Assembly: GCF_029543245.1 (NCBI RefSeq)
Contig: NZ_JARQWV010000017.1
Coordinates: 1 to 64,000 of the forward strand
DNA: 64,000 nucleotides
Direction: 5' to 3'
Source of the DNA: Caulobacter endophyticus
GTDB taxonomy: Bacteria > Pseudomonadota > Alphaproteobacteria > Caulobacterales > Caulobacteraceae
The translations under genes and the position numbers were made by a program. Below, piece by piece: positions 38,684 through 49,074 of the stretch. The notes beneath the pieces are model-generated. The model did not search any database. It was not told where the DNA came from and worked only from the letters and a program-made list of their open reading frames with translations. Numbering within the stretch: the stretch's first letter is position 1; every line of letters begins with the position of its first letter.

Positions 38684-38707
38684 TGGGTCCCCGCTTTCGC
38701 GGGGATT
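38684..38707. repeat. Half copy of palindrome family A
   Basis: The stretch TGGGTCCCCGCTTTCGCGGGG matches the right arm of family A, followed by ATTTTACG. No left arm is found in the preceding 100 nt, so this is a partial element. It ends 24 nt before the bioB stop and could act as a terminator for it. Confidence 0.6.
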
Positions 38708-38730
38708 TTACGGAAGAGGGGAGCGCAGGC

Positions 38731-39756
38731 CTACTCCGCCGGAACGGCTTCCGCGGCCACCTCGGCCTTCACCATGACCATCGGCTTGAGGTCCAGGTCG
38801 TGGAACAGGCGGCTGTCGTCGTCCATGTCGGGCAGCGGCGTGGTCAGGAGCTTGCCGCCGACGAAGATCGAGTTGGCGCCGGCCAGGAAGCACAGGGCCT
38901 GCAGCTCGCGGTTCATGCCCTCGCGGCCGGCCGACAGGCGGACCATGGCTTTCGGGCAGACGATGCGGGCGACCGCGATGGTGCGCACGAACTCGATGGA
39001 GTCGATGGCCTTCTCGCCTTCCGCCAGGATCTGGTCGCCCAGCGGCGTGCCGCTGATCGGCACCAGGCCGTTGATCGGCAGGCTGTCGGGGTGGGCGGGC
39101 AGGGTGGCCAGCTGGTGCAGCAGGCCGGCGCGGTCGCGGCGGGTCTCGCCCATGCCGACGATGCCGCCGCAGCAGGTGCTCATGCCCGCGTCGCGCACAT
39201 AGGCCAGGGTGTCGAGGCGCTCCTGATAGGTGCGGGTCGTCACCACGTCCTTGTAGTAGTCGGGGCCGGTGTCGAGGTTGTGGTTGTAGTAGTCGAGACC
39301 GGCGTCCTTCAGCTGCTTGGCCTGCTCGGCGGTCAGCATGCCCAGGGTGGCGCATGTCTCCATGCCCAGCGCCTTCACCCCGCCGATCATCTCGGCCAGC
39401 TTGGGCAGATCGCGGTCCTTCAGCTCGCGCCAGGCCGCGCCCATGCAGAAGCGCTGGGCGCCGCCGTCGCGGGCGGCGCGGGCCTTGGCGATGACCACGG
39501 CCGGCTCCATCAGCTTCTCGGCCTTCAGGCCGGTCTTGAAGTGGGCGCTCTGGCTGCAATAGCCGCAGTTTTCGGCACAGCCGCCGGTCTTGACCGACAG
39601 CAGCTGCGACAGCTGCATCTCGGAGGGGTCGAACCAGGCGCGGTGCACGCGCGCGGCTTCGAACGCCAGCTCCATGAACGGCAGGGCGAACAGCGCCTCG
39701 ACTTCCTGAAGGGTCCAGTCGTGGCGGGGCTGTGCGGAGATATTGATCGGCGTCAT
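38731..39756 (-). CDS. bioB: Biotin synthase
   Basis: A protein of 341 residues, radical-SAM type. The [4Fe-4S] motif CAENCGYC has Cys60, Cys64 and Cys67. Other BioB marks are [26 protein letters not shown], and [15 protein letters not shown], with the conserved Arg in the last third. It inserts sulfur into dethiobiotin. The start at 39756 is the ATG before TPINIS. No other bio genes are near. Confidence 0.97.
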   Translation of the reverse strand: MTPINISAQPRHDWTLQEVEALFALPFMELAFEAARVHRAWFDPSEMQLSQLLSVKTGGCAENCGYCSQSAHFKTGLKAEKLMEPAVVIAKARAARDGGAQRFCMGAAWRELKDRDLPKLAEMIGGVKALGMETCATLGMLTAEQAKQLKDAGLDYYNHNLDTGPDYYKDVVTTRTYQERLDTLAYVRDAGMSTCCGGIVGMGETRRDRAGLLHQLATLPAHPDSLPINGLVPISGTPLGDQILAEGEKAIDSIEFVRTIAVARIVCPKAMVRLSAGREGMNRELQALCFLAGANSIFVGGKLLTTPLPDMDDDSRLFHDLDLKPMVMVKAEVAAEAVPAE

Positions 39757-39863
39757 GGCGGGCAGGTTTGAACTTGGGCGATCCGAATGGCAAGACGGCC
39801 CGCGCATCCGCGCGTTGTTGCGTTGCGGAAGTCAAACGCCTGCAAGGTGGTTATAGTCGGATC

Positions 39864-41357
39864 ATGGATCGCGAAATCGAACTGAAGTTCCTGATCGCCC
39901 CGGAGGCTTCCGACGCGATCCTGGCCCGGCTGGGCGCGGATGGCGCGGTGCGCCGGCTCGACGCCACCTATTACGACACCGCCGACCACGCGCTGCGCCG
40001 GGCGGGCTTCGGCCTGCGGGTGCGCGACGGCGACGGCGGCCGCAAGCAGACCCTGAAATCGGCCTCGGCCGGCGGCGTCTTCGCCCGCGGCGAGTGGGAG
40101 GCGCCCGTCTCGGGCCCCGGTCCCGACCGAGACCTGCTGGACCAGACCCCGGCTGGCCGCATCGTCAACGGCGACGTCCTGGCCCCGGTGTTCGCCGCCA
40201 AGGTCGAGCGCACCCTGCGCCTCGTCGAGCACGCCGGGGCGGTGATCGAGGCCGCGCTCGATCGCGGCGAGCTTCAGGCTGGAACCGACCGCGCCGCGGT
40301 CAATGAGCTGGAGCTGGAGCTGAAGACCGGAGAGCCGGCCGCCCTGTTCGACCTGGCGCGCGACCTGATGGCCCATGCGCCGCTGCGCCTGTCGCTCGTC
40401 AGCAAGGCCGAGCGCGGCTATGCCCTGGCCCTGGGCGAAGCGCCCGGCGCCCGCCGCGAAGCCGCCGTCCTGACTCGCGACATGACCGCCGCCGAGGCCT
40501 TCCAGGCCCTGGGCAACACCGCGCTGGGCCGTCTGTGCGTCGCGGCCGAGGCTCTGGTCGAGTTGCCGGGACCCGAGGCGGTGCACGATCTACGCGTCGC
40601 CGCTCGCCGGCTGCGCGCCCTGTTCAAGCTCTTCCGTCCCGTCACCGGCAAGCTGGCGGCGGCGCCCGCCTCGGACGCGGTGAAGGCCCTGGCCGACGCC
40701 CTGGGCCCGGCCCGCGACCTGGACGTCTACATCGCCGGCGCCTGGCGTCCCGCCGTCGAGGCCGATCCGCAGCCGGTCGAAGGCCTCGCCGCTCTGGGCA
40801 AGGCGCTGGTCGACGCCCAGCAGGTCGCCTACGCCCGCGCCCTGGAGGCCGCCGCGCCCGAGCGCTTCGGTCCGCTGGCGCTCGATATCGCCGCCTGGCT
40901 GGAGGCCGGCGACTGGCTGTCCGATCCCGAGCGGGTCGAGGATCGGGGGGCGCCGGCCAGGGCCTTCGCCGCCGGCCGGCTGAAAAAGCTGTCCCGGGAT
41001 GTCCTGGCGCGGGGCAAGCATCTGGACGGGCTGGACGCCGACCAGCGTCACCGCCTGCGCATCCGCGGCAAAGGTCTGCGCTACGCCATCGACGCCCTGG
41101 CCCCGCTGTTTCCGGATCATCTCAAGCGGCTGGAGCGGTGGTCGGCCGCCACGCGCGATCTGCAGGACGTCCTGGGCGGCCTCAACGACCAGGCCCACGG
41201 CGCGGCCCTGGCCCGCCAGGCGGCCCTGGCCGACGGCGATCCCCAGGCGGCCTATGCGGCCGGCGCCCTGTCGGCCGCACCCGAGACGACCGACAGGCTG
41301 ATGGCCGAGGCCAGGGCGGCCCTGGCCGAGCTCAAGGATCTCAAGCCCTTCTGGTGA
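39864..41357 (+). CDS. CYTH-CHAD domain protein (inorganic triphosphatase type)
   Basis: A protein of 497 residues. Residues 1-205 form a CYTH domain opening MDREIELKFLI, which carries the EIELKF signature of triphosphate tunnel enzymes. A CHAD domain (about 215-490) follows, with helix pairs holding conserved His and Arg (AVHDLRVAARRLRALFKLF, RLRIRGKGLRYAIDAL). Fusions of this sort hydrolyse tripolyphosphate and bind polyphosphate. It ends 3 nt from the convergent AsmA gene. The reaction is inferred from the family. Confidence 0.88.
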   Translation: MDREIELKFLIAPEASDAILARLGADGAVRRLDATYYDTADHALRRAGFGLRVRDGDGGRKQTLKSASAGGVFARGEWEAPVSGPGPDRDLLDQTPAGRIVNGDVLAPVFAAKVERTLRLVEHAGAVIEAALDRGELQAGTDRAAVNELELELKTGEPAALFDLARDLMAHAPLRLSLVSKAERGYALALGEAPGARREAAVLTRDMTAAEAFQALGNTALGRLCVAAEALVELPGPEAVHDLRVAARRLRALFKLFRPVTGKLAAAPASDAVKALADALGPARDLDVYIAGAWRPAVEADPQPVEGLAALGKALVDAQQVAYARALEAAAPERFGPLALDIAAWLEAGDWLSDPERVEDRGAPARAFAAGRLKKLSRDVLARGKHLDGLDADQRHRLRIRGKGLRYAIDALAPLFPDHLKRLERWSAATRDLQDVLGGLNDQAHGAALARQAALADGDPQAAYAAGALSAAPETTDRLMAEARAALAELKDLKPFW

Positions 41358-41360
41358 AGG

Positions 41361-43457
41361 CTACTCGCCCTTCTTCGGCTTGGCCTGGGTCGTCTGGGTG
41401 GTGCGCACCGCCACGCCGTCGCCGCGGGCGGAGGCGACCAGGCCGGCGCAGTCGGCGTCCTTCTCCAGCCCGGGGGTGACGAACGGCAGGATCGCCGCCA
41501 GGGGGCTTAGCAGCGAGCCCAGCGCCGCAGCCACCCCGCCCTGGGCGATGGCGCCGCCGGGCTGGAGGTCGATGTCCGGCTTGCCCAGCGGCCCCTTGAT
41601 CTCGATCGGGATGAACAGCCGCACCAGGCGCGGCTTCTTGCTGTCGCCCTCGATGCGCAGGTCCAGGCGCTCGGTCTTCAGGTTGATCGTGCCCTCGCCC
41701 TTGGCCAGGACCACGCCGGTGTCGGCGATGATCTTGTCGGTGCGCATGACGCCGTCCTTCACGTCGAAGCTGGCCACGGCGCAGCGCAGGCTGGTTTCCT
41801 TCGTATCCTTCGACAGCAGCATCAGCAGGCCCTTGGAGGCGTTGACGCCCAAGAGCTCGGCGAAGGCCTGGCGCACCTGGCCCTTGGGCGCGACCAGGGT
41901 CACCGTGCCGTTCGACGAGGCGGCGGCGCGGTGCACCGAGTTACCGACGCCGCGCAGCTTGGCCCGGGCCACGATGCCGCCTTCTATGGCCGGCTTGCCC
42001 GCGGTCTTCAGCGGGATGAAGTCCTCCAGCTTGGCGTTGGTCAGGCGCAGATCAAGGTCGGTGACGGGCGTGTTCGGCCGGGCGTCCAGCTTCACGCGGC
42101 CGGCCAGGTCGCCACGCGAGAAGGTGAAGGCGATCGGGTTCATGTCGAGCACGCCCTTGTCCAGCGTCAGGTCGAGGCGAACCTTCTGCAAGGGCAGGTT
42201 AGGGGCGTTCACCGCCAGGGCGCGGTAGGTGACCTTGGCGTCCATGGCCCGCACGCGATCGGTCTGCAGGGTGGCGTCGGGCAGCAGGCGTCCGGTGGCC
42301 TCGCGCTGGCCGGCCTCGACCTTCTGGCCGGCCGAGGCGGTCTCACCGCGACCCGTGGCCGGGGCGGCGCCGACCAGGCTGCCCAGGTCGTCGAAGTCGA
42401 GGCGCTTCGAACGGAGGTCGGCCTCGAGGTAGGGCCGCTCGCGGTCGACCAGCACAAAGAGGTCGCCGTTGACGTCGCTGTCGCCGATGCGGCCCGAGAA
42501 CTTCTCGAAGTCGAACCGGCCGCCCTTGCGCACCAGGTGGCCGCTGATCCGGTAGGGCGGGGTGTTGGGCAGGGTCAGGCCGGTCAGGCCGTAGAGCCGG
42601 TTGAGGTCGCTGCCGGCCACCGTCAGGTTGCTTTCGAACCGGCCCAGGTCGAACGGCTTGGTGATCGAGCCCTCGGCCAGGATCCGGGTCGGACCGGCGC
42701 TGACCCGGGCGTCGAACGGGTAGGGCCGGTTGGGCGAGATGTTCAGCAGGGGTCCGCCGGTCACCCGCGCCAGGAACGGCGAGCGGTTGTACTGGCCCTT
42801 GCCCTCCAGCACGAAGCGGCCCTTGCCGTCGCCGCTGGCGTGTTCGTTGGAGCTGACCGTGCCGACGAACAGCACGTCGCGGCCCTTGTCCTCGACCCGC
42901 AGCGCGCCCTCGTTGATCACGAAGTGCTGGATGGCCGGCAGCTTCAGCGGCTTGGTGCGCTTCTTGTTCGGGTCGCCGAAGGTCCAGTTGGCGCGGCCCG
43001 AGGCCTCACGCAGCAGGCGCACGTCGGGGCGGTCGACCGCCAGCAGCGGCAGGATGACGTCGCCCTTCAGCAGCGGCAGCAGCTTGATCTGCACCGCCAC
43101 GCGGTCGGCGCGGGCCATGTGGCCGGCCTGGGGACCGGTCTTGGGCGCCCAGTCGGGCTGGCCGACGAACAGGCCGTAGGCCTCGGCCTTGGGCGAGAAC
43201 GACCAGGGGTGGACGCGCAGGTCGCCCTCAATGCGCACCTCGCGCTTCAGTTGGGCCGAGGCGAAGCGGCCGACGGGGCCGCGCAGCATGTTCCAGTCGA
43301 ACCAGACGAAGAAGGCGACGATCGCCGCCAGGATCAGCAGGGCGCCGCCGATGCCCCAGCGGGCCGATCGCGGCAGGGCGCGCCAGCGGCTCCCGGGCTT
43401 GCGCCCGGGGCTGGTCGGCGGCGGCGGTGTCGAAACGGAACCTTCCGGCATCCGCAT
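41361..43457 (-). CDS. AsmA-family envelope protein
   Basis: A protein of 698 residues. A Pro-rich cytoplasmic start of about 30 residues leads to one membrane helix (about 35-52, GGALLILAAIVAFFVWF), and the rest is a long beta-rich periplasmic region with the repeated pattern typical of AsmA and TamB-like bridge proteins. It probably assists lipid traffic between membranes. A start at 43451, two codons in, is equally plausible. The family assignment is by pattern. Confidence 0.82.
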   Translation of the reverse strand: MRMPEGSVSTPPPPTSPGRKPGSRWRALPRSARWGIGGALLILAAIVAFFVWFDWNMLRGPVGRFASAQLKREVRIEGDLRVHPWSFSPKAEAYGLFVGQPDWAPKTGPQAGHMARADRVAVQIKLLPLLKGDVILPLLAVDRPDVRLLREASGRANWTFGDPNKKRTKPLKLPAIQHFVINEGALRVEDKGRDVLFVGTVSSNEHASGDGKGRFVLEGKGQYNRSPFLARVTGGPLLNISPNRPYPFDARVSAGPTRILAEGSITKPFDLGRFESNLTVAGSDLNRLYGLTGLTLPNTPPYRISGHLVRKGGRFDFEKFSGRIGDSDVNGDLFVLVDRERPYLEADLRSKRLDFDDLGSLVGAAPATGRGETASAGQKVEAGQREATGRLLPDATLQTDRVRAMDAKVTYRALAVNAPNLPLQKVRLDLTLDKGVLDMNPIAFTFSRGDLAGRVKLDARPNTPVTDLDLRLTNAKLEDFIPLKTAGKPAIEGGIVARAKLRGVGNSVHRAAASSNGTVTLVAPKGQVRQAFAELLGVNASKGLLMLLSKDTKETSLRCAVASFDVKDGVMRTDKIIADTGVVLAKGEGTINLKTERLDLRIEGDSKKPRLVRLFIPIEIKGPLGKPDIDLQPGGAIAQGGVAAALGSLLSPLAAILPFVTPGLEKDADCAGLVASARGDGVAVRTTQTTQAKPKKGE

Positions 43458-43509
43458 ACAACGCGCGGCGAACGGCGTTCCGTTCCCTGCCGGGCCTATG
43501 AGGCCGGTT

Positions 43510-43614
43510 TCAGTAGACCAGTTTCAGGCTGCCGATCACGGCGGCGACGATCACGAAGGCCACGATGGCCACGACTTCGTAGGCCTTGAAGAAAGGCCGG
43601 CTCGGCGAACGCAT
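43510..43614 (-). CDS. 34-residue single-span membrane protein
   Basis: A short frame: MRSPSRPFFKAYEVVAIVAF, then VIVAAVIGSLKLVY. A positively charged N-terminus precedes one hydrophobic helix (residues 12-28), followed by a short tail. The ATG has GGGGGA about 8 nt upstream on the minus strand. It lies just upstream of asmA on the same strand (gap 52 nt). Too short for routine gene calling. Function unknown. Confidence 0.6.
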   Translation of the reverse strand: MRSPSRPFFKAYEVVAIVAFVIVAAVIGSLKLVY

Positions 43615-43711
43615 GTTGAAAATCCCCCACATCCCACATTGGCACTAGAGCCGCTGCGGACCGCAAGGGTCACGCCAGTTCTCCCGTCGCGGGTATTCGC
43701 GCCCTTCGCGG

Positions 43712-43731
43712 ACATAAGGAAATCTTTATGT
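43712..43731. promoter_or_regulatory. Candidate SAM-cycle operator upstream of ahcY
   Basis: ACATAAGGAAATCTTTATGT is an imperfect palindrome (two mismatched positions) 66 nt before the ahcY start. It resembles the ATAAAGATATCTTTAT-like sites associated with ArsR-family regulators of the methionine cycle in proteobacteria. No SAH or SAM riboswitch fold was recognised in the leader. The regulator is not in the window. Confidence 0.5.
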
Positions 43732-43796
43732 CAGTTTGCCAGTGTCGCCGCCGCGCGCTATAGAGCGCACAAGACACCCCCATCAGGAGCCGAAAC

Positions 43797-45188
<1,392 letters not shown>

Positions 45189-45216
45189 GCGATCCGCCGA
45201 CAGGCGTTTCACGGGA

Positions 45217-45245
45217 AAGCCCGCTCTTCGGAGCGGGCTTTTTTG
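45217..45245 (+). terminator. Rho-independent terminator of ahcY
   Basis: A 10-bp stem AAGCCCGCTC / GAGCGGGCTT around a TTCG tetraloop, followed by TTTT. It lies 29 nt after the stop. Confidence 0.95.
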
Positions 45246-45333
45246 TTGCTGAGGCGGCAGCGAGACGGCGGCCTCGGTTTTGCCGTCGTGACGCCCTGTT
45301 CAAGTTCCGCAGGCTCGGCTAATCGCTTTGCCC

Positions 45334-46182
45334 ATGCCGCTCGCGCTTCTCATTTCCAGCCATGTCGCCGGCAGCCAGGTCGGCGCCACCGCCCAGGCCG
45401 CGGCCCTGACCCAGTTCCGCATCGACACCATGGTCGTGCCGACCGTGCTGTTCGGCCGCCATCCCGGCTGGGGCGTTCCCGGCGGCGCGCCGGTGCCGAT
45501 CGAGGTGGTCGAGGGCATGCTCGACGGGCTGGAGGCCAACGGCCTGTTCGGCCTGACCGACATCGTCATCACCGGCTATTTCGCCAGCGCCGCCCAGGTG
45601 CGCGCAGCCGCCCGGGCCATCGACGCCGTGCGGGCCGCCCCGCGCGACGGGTCCTCGGGCCGCAAGCCGACCATCATCGTCGATCCGACCATGGGCGACG
45701 CCGGCAAGGGCCTCTACGTGCCGGCCGAGGTCGCCGACGCCATCGCCGCCGACCTGATCCCGCGCGCCGACTTCGTCGCCCCCAACGCCTGGGAACTGCA
45801 ACGCCTGACCGGGGCCGAGGTGCGCGATCCGGCCGGGGCCGTGCGCGCCGCCCGCCTGCTGAACAAGCCGGTGATCGTCTCGTCGGTGCAGCGCGGCGGC
45901 GAGATCGGCGTCGTCTATGCCGACCGCAAGGAGGGCTGGCTGGCCGCCCACGCCAAGGCCGAGCGCTCGCCCAGCGGCACCGGCGACCTGCTGACCGCCC
46001 TGTTCGCCGCCTCGATCCTGGAAGGCCAGACCCTGTCCTACGGCCTGGCCCGCGCCGTCGGCGGCGTCGCCGAAACCGTCACCGCCGCCAACATCTGGAA
46101 CGCGCCGGAGCTGCCGATCGTGGCCATGGCCGCTCGCATCAAGCAGACCTCGCCGACCGTGCGGATCGAGCGGCTGGCTTAG
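45334..46182 (+). CDS. pdxY: Pyridoxal kinase PdxY
   Basis: A protein of 282 residues, ribokinase-like. The anion-hole motif SGTGDLLTALFAA has the catalytic Asp. The N-terminus reads ISSHVAGSQVG, and the ATP-side stretch is VDPTMGDAGKGLYVP, with VAPNAWELQRLTG. It phosphorylates pyridoxal and pyridoxine. The ATG at 45334 is chosen over a TTG two codons earlier. A family B repeat follows. Confidence 0.92.
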   Translation: MPLALLISSHVAGSQVGATAQAAALTQFRIDTMVVPTVLFGRHPGWGVPGGAPVPIEVVEGMLDGLEANGLFGLTDIVITGYFASAAQVRAAARAIDAVRAAPRDGSSGRKPTIIVDPTMGDAGKGLYVPAEVADAIAADLIPRADFVAPNAWELQRLTGAEVRDPAGAVRAARLLNKPVIVSSVQRGGEIGVVYADRKEGWLAAHAKAERSPSGTGDLLTALFAASILEGQTLSYGLARAVGGVAETVTAANIWNAPELPIVAMAARIKQTSPTVRIERLA

Positions 46183-46230
46183 GGGCGGTCCTTGCTCCCA
46201 TTTGGCAGGGCGCGAAATCGCAAAAAGATC

Positions 46231-46344
46231 GCCTCCCTCGCCCTTGTGGCGAGGGCCCATGCCGGCGGCGGCTCAGACCTTGTCCCATGCTGCAAAGGTC
46301 TGAGCCGCTGAACGATGGATCCTGGGCACAAGGCCCAGGAAGGC
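46231..46344. repeat. Dispersed three-hairpin element family B, copy 5
   Basis: A standard copy with the left hairpin CCCTCGCCC-TTGT-GGCGAGGG, middle CAGACCTT..AAGGTCTG and right TCCTGGGC-ACAA-GGCCCAGGA. It lies between the convergent ends of pdxY and a dehydrogenase gene. Confidence 0.88.
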
Positions 46345-46383
46345 GATTTTTGGAGTGAAGTGGAAGGGGAGGGAAGCGGCCGG

Positions 46384-47295
46384 TCAGCCCGCGAAATGCC
46401 GCTCCAAATTCTCCAGCACCAGCGCCGCCATCGCCGCGCGGGCTTCTTCCGTGGCGCTGCCCCGGTGCGGTTGCAGCACGACGTTGTCCATCGCCAGCAA
46501 CGCCGCCGGCACGTTCGGCTCGTCCTCGAACACGTCCAGGCCCGCGCCGGCGATCGTCCCGTCGGCCAGGGCCGCGACCAGGGCCGCCTCGTCGACCACC
46601 GAGCCGCGCGCCACATTGATCAGCAGGCCGTCCGGGCCCAGCGCCGCCAGCACGTCCGCGTCGACCAGCGGGCCGGCGTCGCCCGGTGTGACCAGGAACA
46701 ACACGTCGACCGCCCGCGCGAGTTCCAGCGGGCTGGCGTGGTAGGCGTAGGGGACGCCCTCGACCGGCCGGCGGCTGTGATAGGCGATGCTCGACGCGAA
46801 CGGCTTGGCCATGTCGGCGATCGTCTTGCCGATCTGGCCCAGGCCCAGGATCCCGACGGTGCGCCCGGTCGCCCGCCGCGCCAGGGGCAGGCGCTCGGCC
46901 TTGGGCCAACGGCCTTCGCGCACGTAGCGGTCGGCGGTGACCATCCGGCGCGACAGCGACAGCCACAACCCGATGGCCAACTCGGCGACGTCCTGGGTCA
47001 GCACGCCCGGCGTCGTGGTCACGGTCACGCCCCTTGCCGCGGCGACGTCGAGGTCGACCTTGTCGAGGCCGACGCCGTGCACGGCCACGATCTCCAAGGC
47101 CGGCAGGCGCTCCCATAGCTCGGTCGGCACGCCCAGGTCGCCGCCGGTGACCACGGCCCGCACCCTGCCCGCGACCTCGTCGATCAGGGCGTCCGGATCG
47201 GCGGCGCGATAGGGGCGGTGGACCGTGTAGGCCGCCTCCAGCCCGGCTTCGAGCTGCGGGGACAGGGCCTTGAGCTGCAGGACGTCGGGCTTCAT
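46384..47295 (-). CDS. D-2-hydroxyacid dehydrogenase
   Basis: A protein of 303 residues. The NAD(P)-binding motif is GILGLGQIGKTIAD, followed by AYHSRRPVEG. Catalytic Arg, Glu and His are in NVARGSVVDEAALV, GAGLDVFEDEPNVP and VVLQPHRGSATEEARAAM. The Arg at the coenzyme-binding site (SRRP) suggests NADPH. It acts on hydroxypyruvate/glyoxylate-type acids. The ATG at 47295 is chosen over a longer frame with no similarity. Confidence 0.9.
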   Translation of the reverse strand: MKPDVLQLKALSPQLEAGLEAAYTVHRPYRAADPDALIDEVAGRVRAVVTGGDLGVPTELWERLPALEIVAVHGVGLDKVDLDVAAARGVTVTTTPGVLTQDVAELAIGLWLSLSRRMVTADRYVREGRWPKAERLPLARRATGRTVGILGLGQIGKTIADMAKPFASSIAYHSRRPVEGVPYAYHASPLELARAVDVLFLVTPGDAGPLVDADVLAALGPDGLLINVARGSVVDEAALVAALADGTIAGAGLDVFEDEPNVPAALLAMDNVVLQPHRGSATEEARAAMAALVLENLERHFAG

Positions 47296-47368
47296 CGGCG
47301 GGCTCCGGTTACGCGTTACACTGTCCTTCGGATGACAAACCCCGGCCCGGCGGGCTAGACGAAACTTC

Positions 47369-48508
47369 ATGAGCCTCGACATCACCGGCGTTTGCCCCGC
47401 CCCGTTCGCCCAGGTCTACGAAGCCTTCGAGGCCAATTTCGACCCCGCCTCGCCGGGCGGTGGCGAGCTTGGCGCGCGCTTCACCCTGGCCGTCGACGGC
47501 GAGGTCGTGGTCGACCTGATGGCCGGCTATGCGGACCGCAAGCATCAGGTCGCCTTCGGGCCCGACACCCTGACCCCGCTGTTCTCGACCACCAAGGCGA
47601 TCGCCGCCCTTCTGGTCGCGCGCCTGGTGGACCAGGGCAAGCTGACCTATGACCAGACCGTCGCCTCGGTCTGGCCGGAGTTCGCCCAGGCCGGCAAGCA
47701 GGACGTCACGGTCGGACAGGTTATGTCGCACCAGGACGGCCTGTCGGGTTTCCTCGACGAGGTCGATCCGGCCATCTGGTTCGACTGGCAGGCGACGACC
47801 GCCAAGCTCGCCGCCATGGCCCCGCTGTGGCCGATCGGCTCGGCCAGCGGCTATCACCCGGTGACCTTCGGCTTCACGGCCGGCGAGATCTTCCGCCGGG
47901 TCGACGGCCGCACCATGGGGACGGCCCTGCGCGAGGACCTGGCCCAGCCGCTGGAGCTGGACATCTGGATCGGCCTGCCCGACAGCGAGCATGCGCGCTG
48001 CGCCGACCTGATGCGCCCGACCGCCTTCCCGAAGTTCGGCGAGATCAACGACGCGGTGAAGGCCGCCTTCATGACCAAGTGGGCCGCGCCCGGCGGCCGC
48101 GGCACCGGCGAATGGCGCCGGGCCGAGATCCCCTCGGCCAACGGCCACGCCACCGCCCATTCCCTGGCCCGCCTGATGGGCGCCCTGGCCAGCGGCGGCA
48201 CGCTGGACGGCGTGAAGATCCTGTCGCCCGAGACGATGGAAAAGGCCCGCGCCGAGCGCATCGCCGGCCAGGATCTCGTCCTGCCCTACCAGATCAGCTG
48301 GGGCGCGGGCTTCATGCGCAACACGCCCAACTTCTTCTATGGCCCCACGGCCGACGCCTTCGGCCATTCGGGCTGGGGCGGCTCCTGCGCCTTCGCCGAT
48401 CCGAAGACCGGGGTCTCGGGCTCCTACGTGATGAACCGCCAGGGCAACGAACTGATCGGCGATCCGCGCGCGGTCAGCCTGATCAAGGCGGCCTACGCGA
48501 GCCTCTGA
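47369..48508 (+). CDS. EstB-like serine hydrolase, class C beta-lactamase fold
   Basis: A protein of 379 residues without signal peptide. The SxxK motif is S73-T-T-K76 in PLFSTTKAIAALLVARLVD. The Tyr motif is YHPVTFGFTAGEIFRR rather than YxN, and the third motif is GHSGWGGSCAFADP. Such features are typical of the EstB esterase group, cytoplasmic and acting on small esters. It is divergent from the dehydrogenase gene, with a 73-nt gap. Confidence 0.87.
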   Translation: MSLDITGVCPAPFAQVYEAFEANFDPASPGGGELGARFTLAVDGEVVVDLMAGYADRKHQVAFGPDTLTPLFSTTKAIAALLVARLVDQGKLTYDQTVASVWPEFAQAGKQDVTVGQVMSHQDGLSGFLDEVDPAIWFDWQATTAKLAAMAPLWPIGSASGYHPVTFGFTAGEIFRRVDGRTMGTALREDLAQPLELDIWIGLPDSEHARCADLMRPTAFPKFGEINDAVKAAFMTKWAAPGGRGTGEWRRAEIPSANGHATAHSLARLMGALASGGTLDGVKILSPETMEKARAERIAGQDLVLPYQISWGAGFMRNTPNFFYGPTADAFGHSGWGGSCAFADPKTGVSGSYVMNRQGNELIGDPRAVSLIKAAYASL

Positions 48509-48522
48509 CATACTCACCGATC

Positions 48523-48611
48523 TTCCCCGCGAAGGCGGGGATCCAAGCGGCTTGTCCGGATGGGTCTGGAACGAGCCGCTAGCTCGGCTTGGGCCCCCGC
48601 CTTCGCGGGGG
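48523..48611. repeat. Dispersed palindrome family A, copy 3
   Basis: Arms at 48523-48548 and 48587-48611 are inverted copies, with the centre 38 nt long. It lies between the convergent ends of the EstB-like gene and a small unknown gene. Confidence 0.86.
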
Positions 48612-48632
48612 TGAGCGGATGAAGGGGCGGCC

Positions 48633-48962
48633 TTAAAGCCCCAGCCGCCCGCGCAGGCGCTCGGCCACCGCGCCCAGGGTGATGGTCGACAGCGCCTCCT
48701 GCACCGGCAGCGGCACGCCGTCCGGGGCGGCCTGCACCAGCTTGCTGGTGAAGTCGGTGATGGCGGTGATGTGCTGGGCCAGATGATCGACCGTGTGCAG
48801 TTCCTGCATCACGGCCAGGCGCGATTCCGGCGGGGTGTTCTCGAGGATCTTGCCCAGGGCGCTGTCCAGGTGGCCGCAGGCCTCGGCGGCCAGCGACATC
48901 TCGACCGACAGGGCCTCGAGCACGGCGGCCAGATCGGGCGTGGTGATGGTTTCCGCGGACAT
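48633..48962 (-). CDS. Small helical protein of unknown function
   Basis: A protein of 109 residues (MSAETITTPDLAAVLEALSV...), probably all alpha-helical, with a His-containing middle (ACGHLDSALGKIL, HTVDHLAQHITAITDF). No signal or membrane segment. I see no sure family; the heptad-like spacing suggests a coiled coil or helical bundle. The ATG at 48962 has GGGGGAAACC upstream; an earlier ATG at 48992 is weaker. Confidence 0.65.
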   Translation of the reverse strand: MSAETITTPDLAAVLEALSVEMSLAAEACGHLDSALGKILENTPPESRLAVMQELHTVDHLAQHITAITDFTSKLVQAAPDGVPLPVQEALSTITLGAVAERLRGRLGL

Positions 48963-49011
48963 GGTTTCCCCCAGCATTAAGTCTGTCGGCATACCTGACG
49001 CAGAGCGTCTT

Positions 49012-49035
49012 GCCGCCGGCTTAAGGGCCGGCGGC
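49012..49035. terminator. Hairpin between rarD and the small helical gene
   Basis: A 9-bp stem GCCGCCGGC / GCCGGCGGC around TTAAGG. Read on the minus strand it follows rarD by 40 nt, but no T-run follows. It could be a weak terminator. Confidence 0.45.
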
Positions 49036-49074
49036 GGTGCGACAAATTGACCAACGCTTTTCGCCGCCTACGGT

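Noticed and set aside
43640-43796. SAH or SAM riboswitch before ahcY
   Set aside because: No conserved riboswitch core could be matched; the leader is short and a DNA palindrome explains the best signal.
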